From an uncultured Prevotellaceae bacterium (GTDB taxonomy: Bacteria > Bacteroidota > Bacteroidia > Bacteroidales > Muribaculaceae), in assembly GCA_937904375.1 (NCBI GenBank), contig CALDIG010000229.1:1-26740 (forward strand): a stretch of DNA of 26,740 nucleotides, read 5' to 3'. How positions within the stretch are numbered: the first letter of the stretch is position 1; every line of letters begins with the position of its first letter. The notes under the pieces were generated by a model. The model was not told the DNA's origin. It did not search any database and saw only the letters and a program-made list of their open reading frames with translations. The position numbers and the translations under genes are program-made. Of the stretch, positions 15,041 through 22,651 are shown piece by piece.

Positions 15041-17688
15041 CATTTCTCTTTCTTAATGTAAATGTCGCGTTGTGGGAAAGGAATCTCTATGTTATTGGTT
15101 TGAAGAGTGTTGTATATCGTTTCTTTCACTGTGTAAACGAAGTCTATCTTCTCCTCGACGAGCACCCAGAATGCCACAATAAGATTTACCGAGTTCTCGC
15201 CAAAGTCGCCGAAGAACACCTTGAATCCCTGTTTCTTTTGTACCACCGGGCGACCAGTAGCACTGCTCCTGTCGTTGAGGCTGTTAAGACTGTTCTCAAG
15301 CATCTCTCTCACTTCGTTGACTTTAACTCCATAAGCCACTCCTACAGGCAGTTTCACATACTCGTAGCTGTGGTTCTTGGTGAAGTTCTTGAAATTCTTG
15401 TTGAACAGCGAGGTGTTGAGAAACGCTATGATGCTGCCGTCGAGGGTGACAATCTGTGTGCTCTGATAACCTATAGACTCCACCTTTCCCAGAATGCCGT
15501 CGCACTCGATGTAGTCGCCTACCCGCACACGTCCCGACATCAACGAGAGTCCGTAGATGAAATTCTCGAGAATGTCTTTCATGGCGAAACCGAGACCGGT
15601 GGCGAGACCTGCCGAGATGAGCGAGATGCCGCTCTTGGGCACCTTGAATAGCACAAGGGCAAAGATGAAGAAGCTTCCCCACACTATGATGGTGATGATG
15701 TTGTTGGCAAGGGTGATGTTCGGGCGGCGTGTGGCATCGGTCTTGGCAAACTGCTTCAGTTTATATCGTCGATATAATGAATGAGCCAGGTAGTTGATAT
15801 AATAGAACACAAAGAAGAGAGTGCTCACGAGGACAATCTTGTAGAGCGAAATTTGTATGATGCCGTCCTGATCGATGAAATTATAGTAAAAATATTTCAC
15901 CAATAATTGCTTCATGTCAAACATATTGACGGCAAACAGGATGCTCATAAGCACCGAAAGAACCGCCAACACGGGCAGTATCACCTTAATAAAGAAGTCG
16001 TAGGCCCATGTGTGGGTGATGTATTCGCCGTTCTTCTCTTGAGACAGAATCTTGTTAAACAACTTTTTCTCGTTAGTTCTTTTGTTTTTACCTTTATGCT
16101 TCGAAGCCTCCTCTCGCATTATGTTCTTGACGATGCGTTTCTCGTTATACATCTTGGCGAGGTCGTAGAGGCATACTATAGTCTGGATGCAAGCCAGCTG
16201 GAACGACCACCACACCATGATTTGCACCGCAAGCAGTGTGTAGCCTATCCAAGACAGGATGCACGAGGCAACCATAGCAATGAGCGAGACGGTAGAGAAG
16301 ATGACATCTATTGTGGGAATCTTGACATGGCGCTTCTTGACGACGATAAATTGCCAAATGGTGAACGCCAGCATCAATGGCGGGAAGACAAGGTTCACTA
16401 CATTGTTTGGGATGAAAATGATGCGGAACACTATCACCACAAAAGCCATAAGCAGGAATGGGGTATATACCAGCACTCCGGCATTGATCTGCTTGCTGTT
16501 GAGACGTATGAGCATAGACAAAAGGATCGCAAACAGCAACCAAGAGTAGTCGAGAGTGATGCCTATCGCCATGACTATGAAGTTGTGGTGCATGAGAGAA
16601 TAGGCGATGGTGATGAACAGCGAAAAGAGAAACACGCCGCAGGCGAGGCCAATGATAGTGCGGCGACGCTGGTAGTCGGGGTTGCTTCTTATCTTCTTAG
16701 GGAGACACCATCTCAGGATTATCGCACTCAAAACAGTGGCGATGAAGATATAGATGAGTATAAACACCGATGTCATAAGAATAACCGGTCCCCGCCACTG
16801 GCTCTTGATATTGGCGCTCTCGCCATCGCGGTTCAGTTCGAGGTATTTCTCTCGAAGTTGGGACTTTATTTTGCCGTAGTCATTGCCAAGCGACGCGAGC
16901 ACTTGGAAATAGTTGTTGCCGCCGTTCTTAAAGATGCTGTTTTGCAGTTCCTCATATTGCTTTAAGGCATAGCTGTTCAGTGCGTTAAGCTTTTCTGTAA
17001 CCTCGTCGTAGTAATCTTTGTCCAGGCTCATCTTTTCCTTTATCTTGATGGTGTTGTCGCGCAACGCCTCGGCATAGAAGATACATTTCTCTCGTATCTT
17101 GATCTCTCTGTCGTTAAGCACATAGAGCGCCACATTCTCCACATCAAGTTTGGGGTCGTTGACGGCCTCGGGATTGATGGTGTTGCCATTACCTTCGGCT
17201 TGTTGCGATTGCATGATACTGTCGGCGACCTCGGTCAGCGAGCTCTTTTCTTTGTTCTCAATAGCGGGGGAGATGTGTTTGAGCACATTGATGAGGCTGT
17301 CATATCTCGCGATATCGGCGTCAAGCCTAGCCATTATCTTGTCGAACGGCACATGTGCGATATGTGAGTTGTTATACAGGTCGGTAGCCTGCTGACAGGC
17401 GTATGCCATGTCGAACGTGAAATCGCTGTTTTGTGAGTAGAGGATAAGTGATATCTGGTCAATCTGCTGCATAGTGGCAACAAGTTGCTCATGCTGCTTT
17501 TGCGCCCGCTGCTCCTGCTCTTTCATGGTTTGTTGCTGCTGCTTGTATTTCATCTCAAGCTCAGCACACAGCACATCGATAGTCTTGCCGAAATCACGTT
17601 CCTTGAACACGGCATAAGCCTGAAAAGAACTGATAATCAGCAGTATCACTATGAGTGATAATCTATGTGAATATGACGTTTTTATCAT
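15040..17688 (-). CDS. Large MscS-family mechanosensitive channel
   Basis: The protein has 882 residues, in the range of the large MscK/MscM-type channels rather than the small 280-residue MscS. A signal peptide (MIKTSYSHRLSLIVILLIIS) leads into a periplasmic region with a Gln/Glu-rich coiled coil (KYKQQQQTMKEQEQRAQKQ) and further helices to about residue 290. Some nine to ten membrane helices follow. The conserved MscS core is near residues 683-790: GISLISAGLATGLGFAMKDI is the Gly/Ala-rich pore helix, then VRVGDYIECDGILGKVESIG and IVTLDGSIIAFLNTSLF make the beta domain. It should open under membrane tension to release solutes during hypo-osmotic shock. The gene is monocistronic; its promoter was not recognised. 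Confidence 0.92.
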   Translation of the reverse strand: MIKTSYSHRLSLIVILLIISSFQAYAVFKERDFGKTIDVLCAELEMKYKQQQQTMKEQEQRAQKQHEQLVATMQQIDQISLILYSQNSDFTFDMAYACQQATDLYNNSHIAHVPFDKIMARLDADIARYDSLINVLKHISPAIENKEKSSLTEVADSIMQSQQAEGNGNTINPEAVNDPKLDVENVALYVLNDREIKIREKCIFYAEALRDNTIKIKEKMSLDKDYYDEVTEKLNALNSYALKQYEELQNSIFKNGGNNYFQVLASLGNDYGKIKSQLREKYLELNRDGESANIKSQWRGPVILMTSVFILIYIFIATVLSAIILRWCLPKKIRSNPDYQRRRTIIGLACGVFLFSLFITIAYSLMHHNFIVMAIGITLDYSWLLFAILLSMLIRLNSKQINAGVLVYTPFLLMAFVVIVFRIIFIPNNVVNLVFPPLMLAFTIWQFIVVKKRHVKIPTIDVIFSTVSLIAMVASCILSWIGYTLLAVQIMVWWSFQLACIQTIVCLYDLAKMYNEKRIVKNIMREEASKHKGKNKRTNEKKLFNKILSQEKNGEYITHTWAYDFFIKVILPVLAVLSVLMSILFAVNMFDMKQLLVKYFYYNFIDQDGIIQISLYKIVLVSTLFFVFYYINYLAHSLYRRYKLKQFAKTDATRRPNITLANNIITIIVWGSFFIFALVLFKVPKSGISLISAGLATGLGFAMKDILENFIYGLSLMSGRVRVGDYIECDGILGKVESIGYQSTQIVTLDGSIIAFLNTSLFNKNFKNFTKNHSYEYVKLPVGVAYGVKVNEVREMLENSLNSLNDRSSATGRPVVQKKQGFKVFFGDFGENSVNLIVAFWVLVEEKIDFVYTVKETIYNTLQTNNIEIPFPQRDIYIKKEK

Positions 17689-17953
17689 AATAAGAAAACG
17701 ATGTTATATAAAAAATATTGTATCATCTAGTAGTCTAATAAATAAGTACATAAGTATGAAATATACCGTTTTCCTGAAATTGTACGTGAATGTCCGTGTA
17801 ATTTTTCCGTGAATTGTAGATTGACGTTAATTGCCTGGCTATTAAATATAAATTCTCGAATAATTTACGGGAAATTCAACGCCAATTTGCGGAGAATGAA
17901 TTCCCCCTATTTTTTGAGGTGATATATGCCGTTTCCCCGAAATTTACTACATT
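17689..17953. other. 265-bp intergenic region with a recurring AATTTC-GG-AAA motif
   Basis: On the minus strand a loose motif recurs: AATTTCGGGGAAACGG, AATTTCCCGTAAATT, AATTCACGGAAAAATTACACGG split over two stretches, and AATTTCAGGAAAACGG. The first and last also share a following CATATATC or TATATTTC and lie about 160 bp apart. No ORF or clear promoter was found. Confidence 0.4.
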
Positions 17954-18394
17954 TTAATGCAAAATTTGATATGTGGCGAGGATGGCGATTCCTGTGAGGA
18001 TGACGGCGAGCAGGAGGCAGTAGATGGTGCTGCTCACCATGCGTTCGAGCATGAGGTGCAGGGTCTCGAGGTTGGCGACTTCACCGCGGGCGCACTGCTC
18101 GGCGATGCGTCGCAGCCGCTTGTCGCGCAGCGTGCTGTGGCTCATGGCGGTGAGCAGGATGGTGCCGTAGCTGGCGATGTTGCGGGCTTCGTCGCAGTTT
18201 GCGTCAAGGATTCTTATGTGCTTGCCATTGCTGCTAATTTCTATAGACTGCTCGGTGAGTTGCTGCCCTGTGCTGCCGCTGTCGCGCCACTCTATAAGTG
18301 CCTCTACAAGCGGCTGCTGCAACTGATACAAAGCACGCGGAGAGATGTTTTTCTCGCCGCGTGCCAATATTGTGCTTAAAGGAATGAAATCCAT
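17954..18394 (-). CDS. Tail-anchored protein resembling a degenerate kinase C-lobe
   Basis: The protein has 146 residues, with one C-terminal membrane helix at about 120-145 and no signal peptide. It was not matched to a named family. Its soluble part reads like the C-terminal lobe of a eukaryote-like protein kinase: SPRALYQLQQPLVEALIEWRD recalls the helix before the catalytic loop, then SIEISSNGKHIRILDAN sits where NILI and DFG strands occur, then ASYGTILLTAMSH and LRRIAEQCARGE match the helices after the activation segment. The HRD motif is missing, DFG is replaced by DAN, and there is no N-lobe, so it could not phosphorylate. It begins 34 bases after the zinc-ribbon gene and is probably co-transcribed with it. 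The kinase link is inference from pattern. Confidence 0.65.
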   Translation of the reverse strand: MDFIPLSTILARGEKNISPRALYQLQQPLVEALIEWRDSGSTGQQLTEQSIEISSNGKHIRILDANCDEARNIASYGTILLTAMSHSTLRDKRLRRIAEQCARGEVANLETLHLMLERMVSSTIYCLLLAVILTGIAILATYQILH

Positions 18395-18428
18395 GTTTTG
18401 AAGCGGATCGCCCTAATGTGAGAAATGA

Positions 18429-19754
18429 TTAACCTTCTTTTTTGGGCTCCTCTTTCTTGGTCTCTTCTTTCTTCTCTTCTTTCTTCTCCTCCTTAGGTTG
18501 TGGAGCAGCCTCGGTGTTCACAATCTGCCCGGTGTTGAGGTTTACTCGCTTGCGGGTGTCGTCGTTGTTGCGGATACTGATGATGCCGTTAGCGGTATCA
18601 TAGAAGCCAATGTCCTTAGCACCGCCGCTGTGAATCTTGGAATTCTGGCCAGTAGCTCTGTTGTAGCTGACCACGCTGCCGTCTTTGAGCAGCATTACCT
18701 TGAAGTTTCCTGCTTGCACAGTTTTAGTGACGTCGTTGATGTTGAACATTGCGTCATCCTTATCCTTCACCTCGGTCACTGCCGAATTCTCGGGCTGCTC
18801 TTGCTTGGGTTCTTCGGTCTTCTGCTCCTCTTCTTGTTTCTGCTCCTCTTCTTGCTTCTGCTCCTCTTCGGCGGGTTGTTCCTCGCCCTTGAAGCGGATG
18901 ATGCGTATGAAGTTGCGAGCCGTCTCGTTCATCCATTTCACCACTTCGCTCGAGCCCGGGGCGGGATTGCAGACGATGACCCTCTCACTGTTGATGTTCT
19001 GGAACTCTCCCTCGTAGTTGGCGGTGGTGATGGCTCTTGTCTCCACGTCATACATGTTGAGCACCACTTGCGGTTTGCTTTGGTCGCCCGAGGGTGTCTG
19101 CATGAATGCGTAGAAGAAATATTTCTTGCCGCCAACTTCCACCACTTGCGGTATTATGTCACGGCCAGCCATCATCTTGTCCTGGTCGAAGGTCACGTCG
19201 TAGCCGGCGGTGGAAATCGTCTTATAGTTTTCGGGGTCGATGATCCACTTGCCTTCTTTCTTGGTGAGTTTATATATCTTGTAGAACTCCCCTGTCTTCT
19301 GTGTGATACCCACAATTACATCGTTGACGCCGGGTTGCGAGCCAGTGACTCTTGCGGCATATACGATGCGCGCGCCGTCGCCCACATAGTTGTAGTCGTT
19401 GAGGGCGCGTTGCAGGGTGTCGGCACAGGCGGCGGCACTCTCGTCGATAGTGCTCAGGGTAGTGTTATTCTTGGTGCTCTTGGAGCAACGGGTGCAATAG
19501 ACCAGAGTGCAGAAGCCTATGGCGGCAAGTGCAATGAGGGCATAGAGGGTGTATCTCTTGCCTTTGCTGTCGCTGGTATTGCGGTTTTGACGTTGAGAGA
19601 GCTTGCTTGTGGGGGCGGTGGCCCAGCTGTCGTCGAACTCGTTGTGGCTGTTGTTGCCGAAGTCTTCGTACTTAATTTTGCTGCCGCAGCGGTTACAAAA
19701 CGAAGAGCCTTCGGGCACTATATTGCCACAATTGGGGCATGTGATTTTACTCAT
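18429..19754 (-). CDS. Zinc-ribbon, single-pass membrane protein with Glu/Lys/Gln-rich linkers
   Basis: The protein has 441 residues from the ATG at 19754; longer in-frame starts would run through the promoter. Residues 6-23 form a zinc ribbon (C6-P-N-C9, C20-N-R-C23). A membrane helix spans about 68-86, so the ribbon is cytoplasmic and the remainder periplasmic. Residues 100-290 make a mixed alpha/beta domain, residues 291-322 are repeats of EEEQKQ, 335-415 a beta-rich domain (FKVMLLKDGSVVSYNRATGQ), and the end is KEEKKEE-rich. The linker DNA has an 18-bp unit (CTGCTCCTCTTCTTGTTT at 18822) repeated at 18840 and partly at 18858. The downstream partner also has a single membrane helix, which suggests a membrane complex. 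Function unknown. Confidence 0.8.
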   Translation of the reverse strand: MSKITCPNCGNIVPEGSSFCNRCGSKIKYEDFGNNSHNEFDDSWATAPTSKLSQRQNRNTSDSKGKRYTLYALIALAAIGFCTLVYCTRCSKSTKNNTTLSTIDESAAACADTLQRALNDYNYVGDGARIVYAARVTGSQPGVNDVIVGITQKTGEFYKIYKLTKKEGKWIIDPENYKTISTAGYDVTFDQDKMMAGRDIIPQVVEVGGKKYFFYAFMQTPSGDQSKPQVVLNMYDVETRAITTANYEGEFQNINSERVIVCNPAPGSSEVVKWMNETARNFIRIIRFKGEEQPAEEEQKQEEEQKQEEEQKTEEPKQEQPENSAVTEVKDKDDAMFNINDVTKTVQAGNFKVMLLKDGSVVSYNRATGQNSKIHSGGAKDIGFYDTANGIISIRNNDDTRKRVNLNTGQIVNTEAAPQPKEEKKEEKKEETKKEEPKKEG

Positions 19755-19792
19755 ATACAAGTTTTGTTTTTTGTGATTCTTGTTTTTCTTTG

Positions 19793-19824
19793 CAAAAGTA
19801 AGACAAATATCTAAGCCACGCAAA
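19793..19824 (-). promoter_or_regulatory. Strong promoter of the zinc-ribbon operon
   Basis: On the minus strand TTTG (19821-19824) is followed after exactly 20 bp by TACTTTTG (19793-19800), a perfect match to the Bacteroidota consensus. The leader is about 35 bases long. Confidence 0.75.
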
Positions 19825-19947
19825 AAAAGTTGCAAGTTTTGTGCTTTTTCCTGACAAAAGCTGCAATTCTTGACTTTTTCTTTGAGGCTGAAATGCACAA
19901 ATCTTGTTAAAAAGGAGTCTCAAAAGTGGTGTTATCAGTTTTTTTTG

Positions 19948-19955
19948 TATCTTTG
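19948..19955 (+). promoter_or_regulatory. Candidate glnA promoter (-7 box)
   Basis: TATCTTTG is a perfect TAnnTTTG box and gives a leader of about 50 bases. No TTTG is found 19-21 bp upstream (the region reads AGTGGTG), so an activator may help, as is common for nitrogen genes. Confidence 0.5.
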
Positions 19956-20011
19956 TAGTTTGTAAAGACACAACACACTATTAACAACTTATAAAACAAA
20001 AAAAACTAATT

Positions 20012-21517
20012 ATGAACAACGACGCTTTGGCATTCAATGCCAATGAATTGATTGCATTCCTGCAAAAGCCTAAAGAAGAGTTTACAAAAGCCGACATCGT
20101 GCGCTTTGTCATCGAGAACGACATCGAGATGGTCAACTTCATGTACCCCGGTGGCGACGGCAAGCTCAAGACTTTGAACTTCGTGATTACCGACCTCGAT
20201 TATCTCGACACTATCCTCACCTGCGGTGAGCGTGTTGACGGTTCTAGCCTCTTCACCTTTATCCAGGCTGGCAGCAGCGACCTCTATGTGCTGCCTCGCT
20301 ACTCTACAGCATTTGTCGATCCCTTTGCCGAGATTCCCACTCTGTGCATGCTCTGCTCCTATTTCGACAAGGACGGCAACCCGCTCGCCAGCTCTCCTGA
20401 GCAGACCCTCGGTAAGGCGTGTCGCGCCTTCAAGGAGGTGACCGGCATGGAGTTCCACGCTATGGGCGAGCTGGAATACTACGTCATCGACAGCGACGAC
20501 GAGGCATTCCCGGCCATCGACCAGCGCGGATACCACGAGAGCGCACCTTATGCTAAGTATAACGACTTCCGTCAACTGTGCATGAAGTACATCGCCCAGA
20601 CCGGCGGACAAATCAAATACGGCCACAGCGAGGTGGGCAACTTCACTCAGGACGGCAAGCTATATGAGCAGAACGAGATAGAGTTCCTGCCAGTTCCCGC
20701 CGAGGAGGCTGCCGACCAGCTGATGCTCGCCAAGTGGGTAATTCGCAACCTCGCCTACCAGCTCGGTCTTGACGTGACTTTCGCACCTAAGATTACCGTT
20801 GGCAAGGCTGGCTCGGGACTGCACATCCACATGCGATTGATGAAAGACGGCAAGAACCAGATGCTCGACGGAGGCGTGCTCAGCGAGGTGGCTCGCAAGG
20901 CGATTGCCGGCATGATGGACTTGGCTCCCAGCATCACCGCCTTCGGCAACAAGAACCCGACTTCTTACTTCCGCCTCGTTCCTCATCAGGAAGCTCCCAC
21001 CAACGTGTGCTGGGGCGACCGCAACCGCTCGGTGCTCGTGCGCGTGCCTCTGGGATGGAACGCCGATGCCGACATGTGCCACATGGCTAACCCGCAGGAG
21101 ACCGACAGCAAGCGCGACACCAGCATCAAGCAGACCGTGGAGATGCGCTCGCCCGACGGCAGCGCCGACCTCTATCAGCTGCTCGCCGGCTTGTGCGTAG
21201 CCTGCCGCCACGGCTTTGAGATGGAGAATGCCCTCGAAGTTGCCGAGAAAACCTACGTCAACGTCAATATCCACGACAAGGAAAACGAAGACCGCCTCAA
21301 CAGTCTCGACCAGCTCCCCGACAGCTGCGTGGCAAGCGCCGACTGCCTCGAGAAGCAGCGCGCCGTTTATGAGCAGCACGGCGTGTTCAGCCCAGCTATG
21401 ATCGACGGCATCATCGCACAGCTGCGTGCCTACAACGACACCACCCTGCGCGCCGACATCAGCAGCAACCACAAAGCCATCAAAAAACTCGTTGACACTT
21501 ACTTCCACTGCGGATAA
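20012..21517 (+). CDS. glnA: Glutamine synthetase, GlnA-type
   Basis: The protein has 501 residues and makes glutamine from glutamate, ammonia and ATP in the cytoplasm; it is the main entry of ammonia into metabolism. Visible signatures: GERVDGSS (72-79), LPRYSTAFVDPF (94-105), the metal-binding GELEYY (152-157), EVGNF and YEQNEIEF (207-225), GSGLHIH (267-273), NPTSYFRLVPHQEAPTNV (315-332), RNRSVLVRVP (337-346) and EMRSPDGSADLYQL (377-390). The spacing fits a GlnA of about 450-500 residues, not the 700-residue GlnN type also common in Bacteroidales. The adenylylation region, NLYDLP in E. coli, reads NSLDQLP here and lacks Tyr, so control by adenylylation is unlikely. It is monocistronic, with a strong terminator. 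Codon use is clearly G/C-rich, as in highly expressed genes. Confidence 0.95.
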   Translation: MNNDALAFNANELIAFLQKPKEEFTKADIVRFVIENDIEMVNFMYPGGDGKLKTLNFVITDLDYLDTILTCGERVDGSSLFTFIQAGSSDLYVLPRYSTAFVDPFAEIPTLCMLCSYFDKDGNPLASSPEQTLGKACRAFKEVTGMEFHAMGELEYYVIDSDDEAFPAIDQRGYHESAPYAKYNDFRQLCMKYIAQTGGQIKYGHSEVGNFTQDGKLYEQNEIEFLPVPAEEAADQLMLAKWVIRNLAYQLGLDVTFAPKITVGKAGSGLHIHMRLMKDGKNQMLDGGVLSEVARKAIAGMMDLAPSITAFGNKNPTSYFRLVPHQEAPTNVCWGDRNRSVLVRVPLGWNADADMCHMANPQETDSKRDTSIKQTVEMRSPDGSADLYQLLAGLCVACRHGFEMENALEVAEKTYVNVNIHDKENEDRLNSLDQLPDSCVASADCLEKQRAVYEQHGVFSPAMIDGIIAQLRAYNDTTLRADISSNHKAIKKLVDTYFHCG

Positions 21518-21542
21518 CCCCACAGCTGCAGCATAACAACAC

Positions 21543-21585
21543 CAACCGATACCCGCTCTAAAAGCCAGGGTGTCGGTTGTTTTTT
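21543..21585 (+). terminator. glnA intrinsic terminator
   Basis: CAACCGATACCC pairs with GGGTGTCGGTTG (one G-U pair) around a 13-nt loop and is followed by TTTTTT. It lies 26 bases after the glnA stop. Confidence 0.88.
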
Positions 21586-21587
21586 AT

Positions 21588-21640
21588 CCCCTTTTCCTCA
21601 AAAATCGGCAAAAGGGGTCGGTTCTTTTTTGCCGATTTTT
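21588..21640 (+). promoter_or_regulatory. Pair of mutually exclusive hairpins after glnA
   Basis: AAAAATCGGCAAAA (21600-21613) pairs perfectly over 14 bp with TTTTGCCGATTTTT (21627-21640), a stem whose A- and T-rich ends suit a terminator on either strand. CCCCTTTT (21588-21595) can instead pair with AAAAGGGG (21610-21617), which shares bases with the first stem. In addition GGGTCGGTT (21615-21623) resembles the right arm of the glnA terminator. This may be a second terminator or an attenuator-like switch; it lies upstream of the DUF2975 promoter. Confidence 0.5.
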
Positions 21641-21681
21641 CTGTGAAATGATTAAAAATTATTAAAAATCGAGATATTTTT

Positions 21682-21712
21682 ATTGTTTTTCGATAAATTG
21701 AATATATCTTTG
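21682..21712 (+). promoter_or_regulatory. Strong promoter of the DUF2975/XRE operon
   Basis: ATTG (21682-21685) is separated by 19 bp from TATCTTTG (21705-21712), a perfect -7 box. It predicts a leader of about 45 bases that includes the palindrome at 21738-21749. Confidence 0.75.
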
Positions 21713-21737
21713 CCGGCGAAATCAATCTATTAACCCT

Positions 21738-21749
21738 CCCGAGCTCGGG
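21738..21749. promoter_or_regulatory. Perfect palindrome in the DUF2975/XRE leader (candidate operator)
   Basis: CCCGAGCTCGGG is an exact 12-bp palindrome about 26 bp downstream of the -7 box and 17 bases before the ATG. The operon encodes an XRE-family regulator, so an autoregulatory binding site is plausible. It could also act as an mRNA hairpin next to the start codon. Confidence 0.5.
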
Positions 21750-21766
21750 TTTAAATCTTTTTAGTC

Positions 21767-22249
21767 ATGAACAAAAAAACAGTAAAATTCCTGAAAATCG
21801 TGTGTTACGTGGTGCTGGCGCTTATCCCATTGTGGATGATATTCTATGGCATCCAGTCTTATTTTGTGCTCACCACCGGCAGTGGCGAGGGAGTGATTAA
21901 CTGGGACTCTCCACGCATAGGGGTGAAAGTGACTTTCTTCGTCCTGCACCGCCTTGCCATGCTCACTATGGCAGGACTCTTCGCCGCCTTTATCATTAAT
22001 ATATTAAGGTATTTGAAAGACGGCACCATCTTTAGCCGCGCTAATGTGGTGCTGCTCTGGGTAATGGTACTGGTGCTGCCCATCTACTCTTTCCTGAGCG
22101 ATAACATAAGCATCGCCTGTGAGCGTACCGATAATCTCGCCCTTGTGATTACCGACAATGTATTTCTCTATCCACTTGTGGCGTTAATCATCGCATCGCT
22201 CTACAAGATTGCCTACGACGTTGCCGAAGAACAAAAGTTAACCATCTAA
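21767..22249 (+). CDS. DUF2975-family four-helix membrane protein
   Basis: The protein has 160 residues with four membrane helices at about 8-28, 55-78, 93-111 and 128-148. The segment RYLKDGTIFSRANV between helices 2 and 3 is characteristic of the DUF2975 family. In many bacteria these proteins are encoded beside a small XRE/Cro-type regulator, as here (next gene 13 bases downstream), and are thought to modulate or respond to it; the mechanism is not known. A strong promoter and a palindrome precede it. Confidence 0.85.
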   Translation: MNKKTVKFLKIVCYVVLALIPLWMIFYGIQSYFVLTTGSGEGVINWDSPRIGVKVTFFVLHRLAMLTMAGLFAAFIINILRYLKDGTIFSRANVVLLWVMVLVLPIYSFLSDNISIACERTDNLALVITDNVFLYPLVALIIASLYKIAYDVAEEQKLTI

Positions 22250-22262
22250 ATCTTTGTGCACT

Positions 22263-22463
22263 ATGATAGTAGTAAATCTTGATGTGATGATGGCAAAGCG
22301 CAAAATGTCGCTCAACGAGCTTAGCGAGAAGGTGGGCATCACTCTCGCAAACCTCTCCATCCTGAAAAACGGAAAAGCCAAGGCGGTGCGACTGTCAACT
22401 CTCGACGCCATCTGCCGCGCCCTCGACTGCACCCCAGGCGACATCCTGGAATACAGACCATAA
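22263..22463 (+). CDS. XRE/Cro-family helix-turn-helix regulator
   Basis: The protein has 66 residues and is essentially one DNA-binding domain. The start is the ATG at 22263 (MIVVNLDVMMAKRKMSLNEL); an in-frame TTG three codons earlier is less likely. The helix-turn-helix is LNELSEKVGITLANLSILKNGK (about residues 15-36), followed by VRLSTLDAICRALDCTPGDIL and YRP, the usual end of these minimal repressors. There is no effector domain, so the membrane partner encoded just upstream probably supplies the signal. The stop codon runs straight into the heptamer array at 22462. It most likely binds the palindrome at 21738-21749; that is inference. Confidence 0.9.
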   Translation: MIVVNLDVMMAKRKMSLNELSEKVGITLANLSILKNGKAKAVRLSTLDAICRALDCTPGDILEYRP

Positions 22464-22574
22464 GTAATAAGTGTTAAGTTTTAAGTGATAAGTTTTAAGT
22501 GAGTAAGTGTTAAGTGATAAGTTTTAAGTGATAAGTGTTAAGTGTTAAGTTTTAAGTGATAAGTTTTAAGTGAT
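22462..22574. repeat. Tandem heptamer array, AAGTNNT, 16 units
   Basis: Sixteen consecutive units start with AAGT and keep a 7-bp register, with one 8-bp exception (AAGTGAGT at 22497). Variants are AAGTGAT, AAGTTTT, AAGTGTT and one AAGTAAT. The array starts inside the TAA stop codon of the XRE gene and lies between it and the next gene. No ORF uses it. Confidence 0.9.
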
Positions 22575-22651
22575 ACGTCGGTCGTGTCCAAGTAGTGCAA
22601 GCGTCAGCTTGTTCAAAGATCAGAAAACTAAAAACTAAAATCTATAAAACT

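Noticed and set aside
15907..16965. 352-codon plus-strand ORF opposite the MscS-family gene.
   Set aside because: His/Asp/Glu-rich composition with no motif; the sense strand encodes regular membrane helices.
18498..19814. 438-codon plus-strand ORF opposite the zinc-ribbon gene.
   Set aside because: The minus-strand protein has a zinc ribbon, a membrane helix and a well-placed promoter; the plus frame is leucine/valine-rich antisense with no start signal.
20660..21523. 287-codon minus-strand ORF inside glnA.
   Set aside because: It is a shadow of a strongly biased, well-conserved gene.
22595..22651. Upstream extension of the outer-membrane barrel gene to an earlier in-frame ATG.
   Set aside because: The later ATG gives a clean signal peptide; the extension is basic and would bury it.
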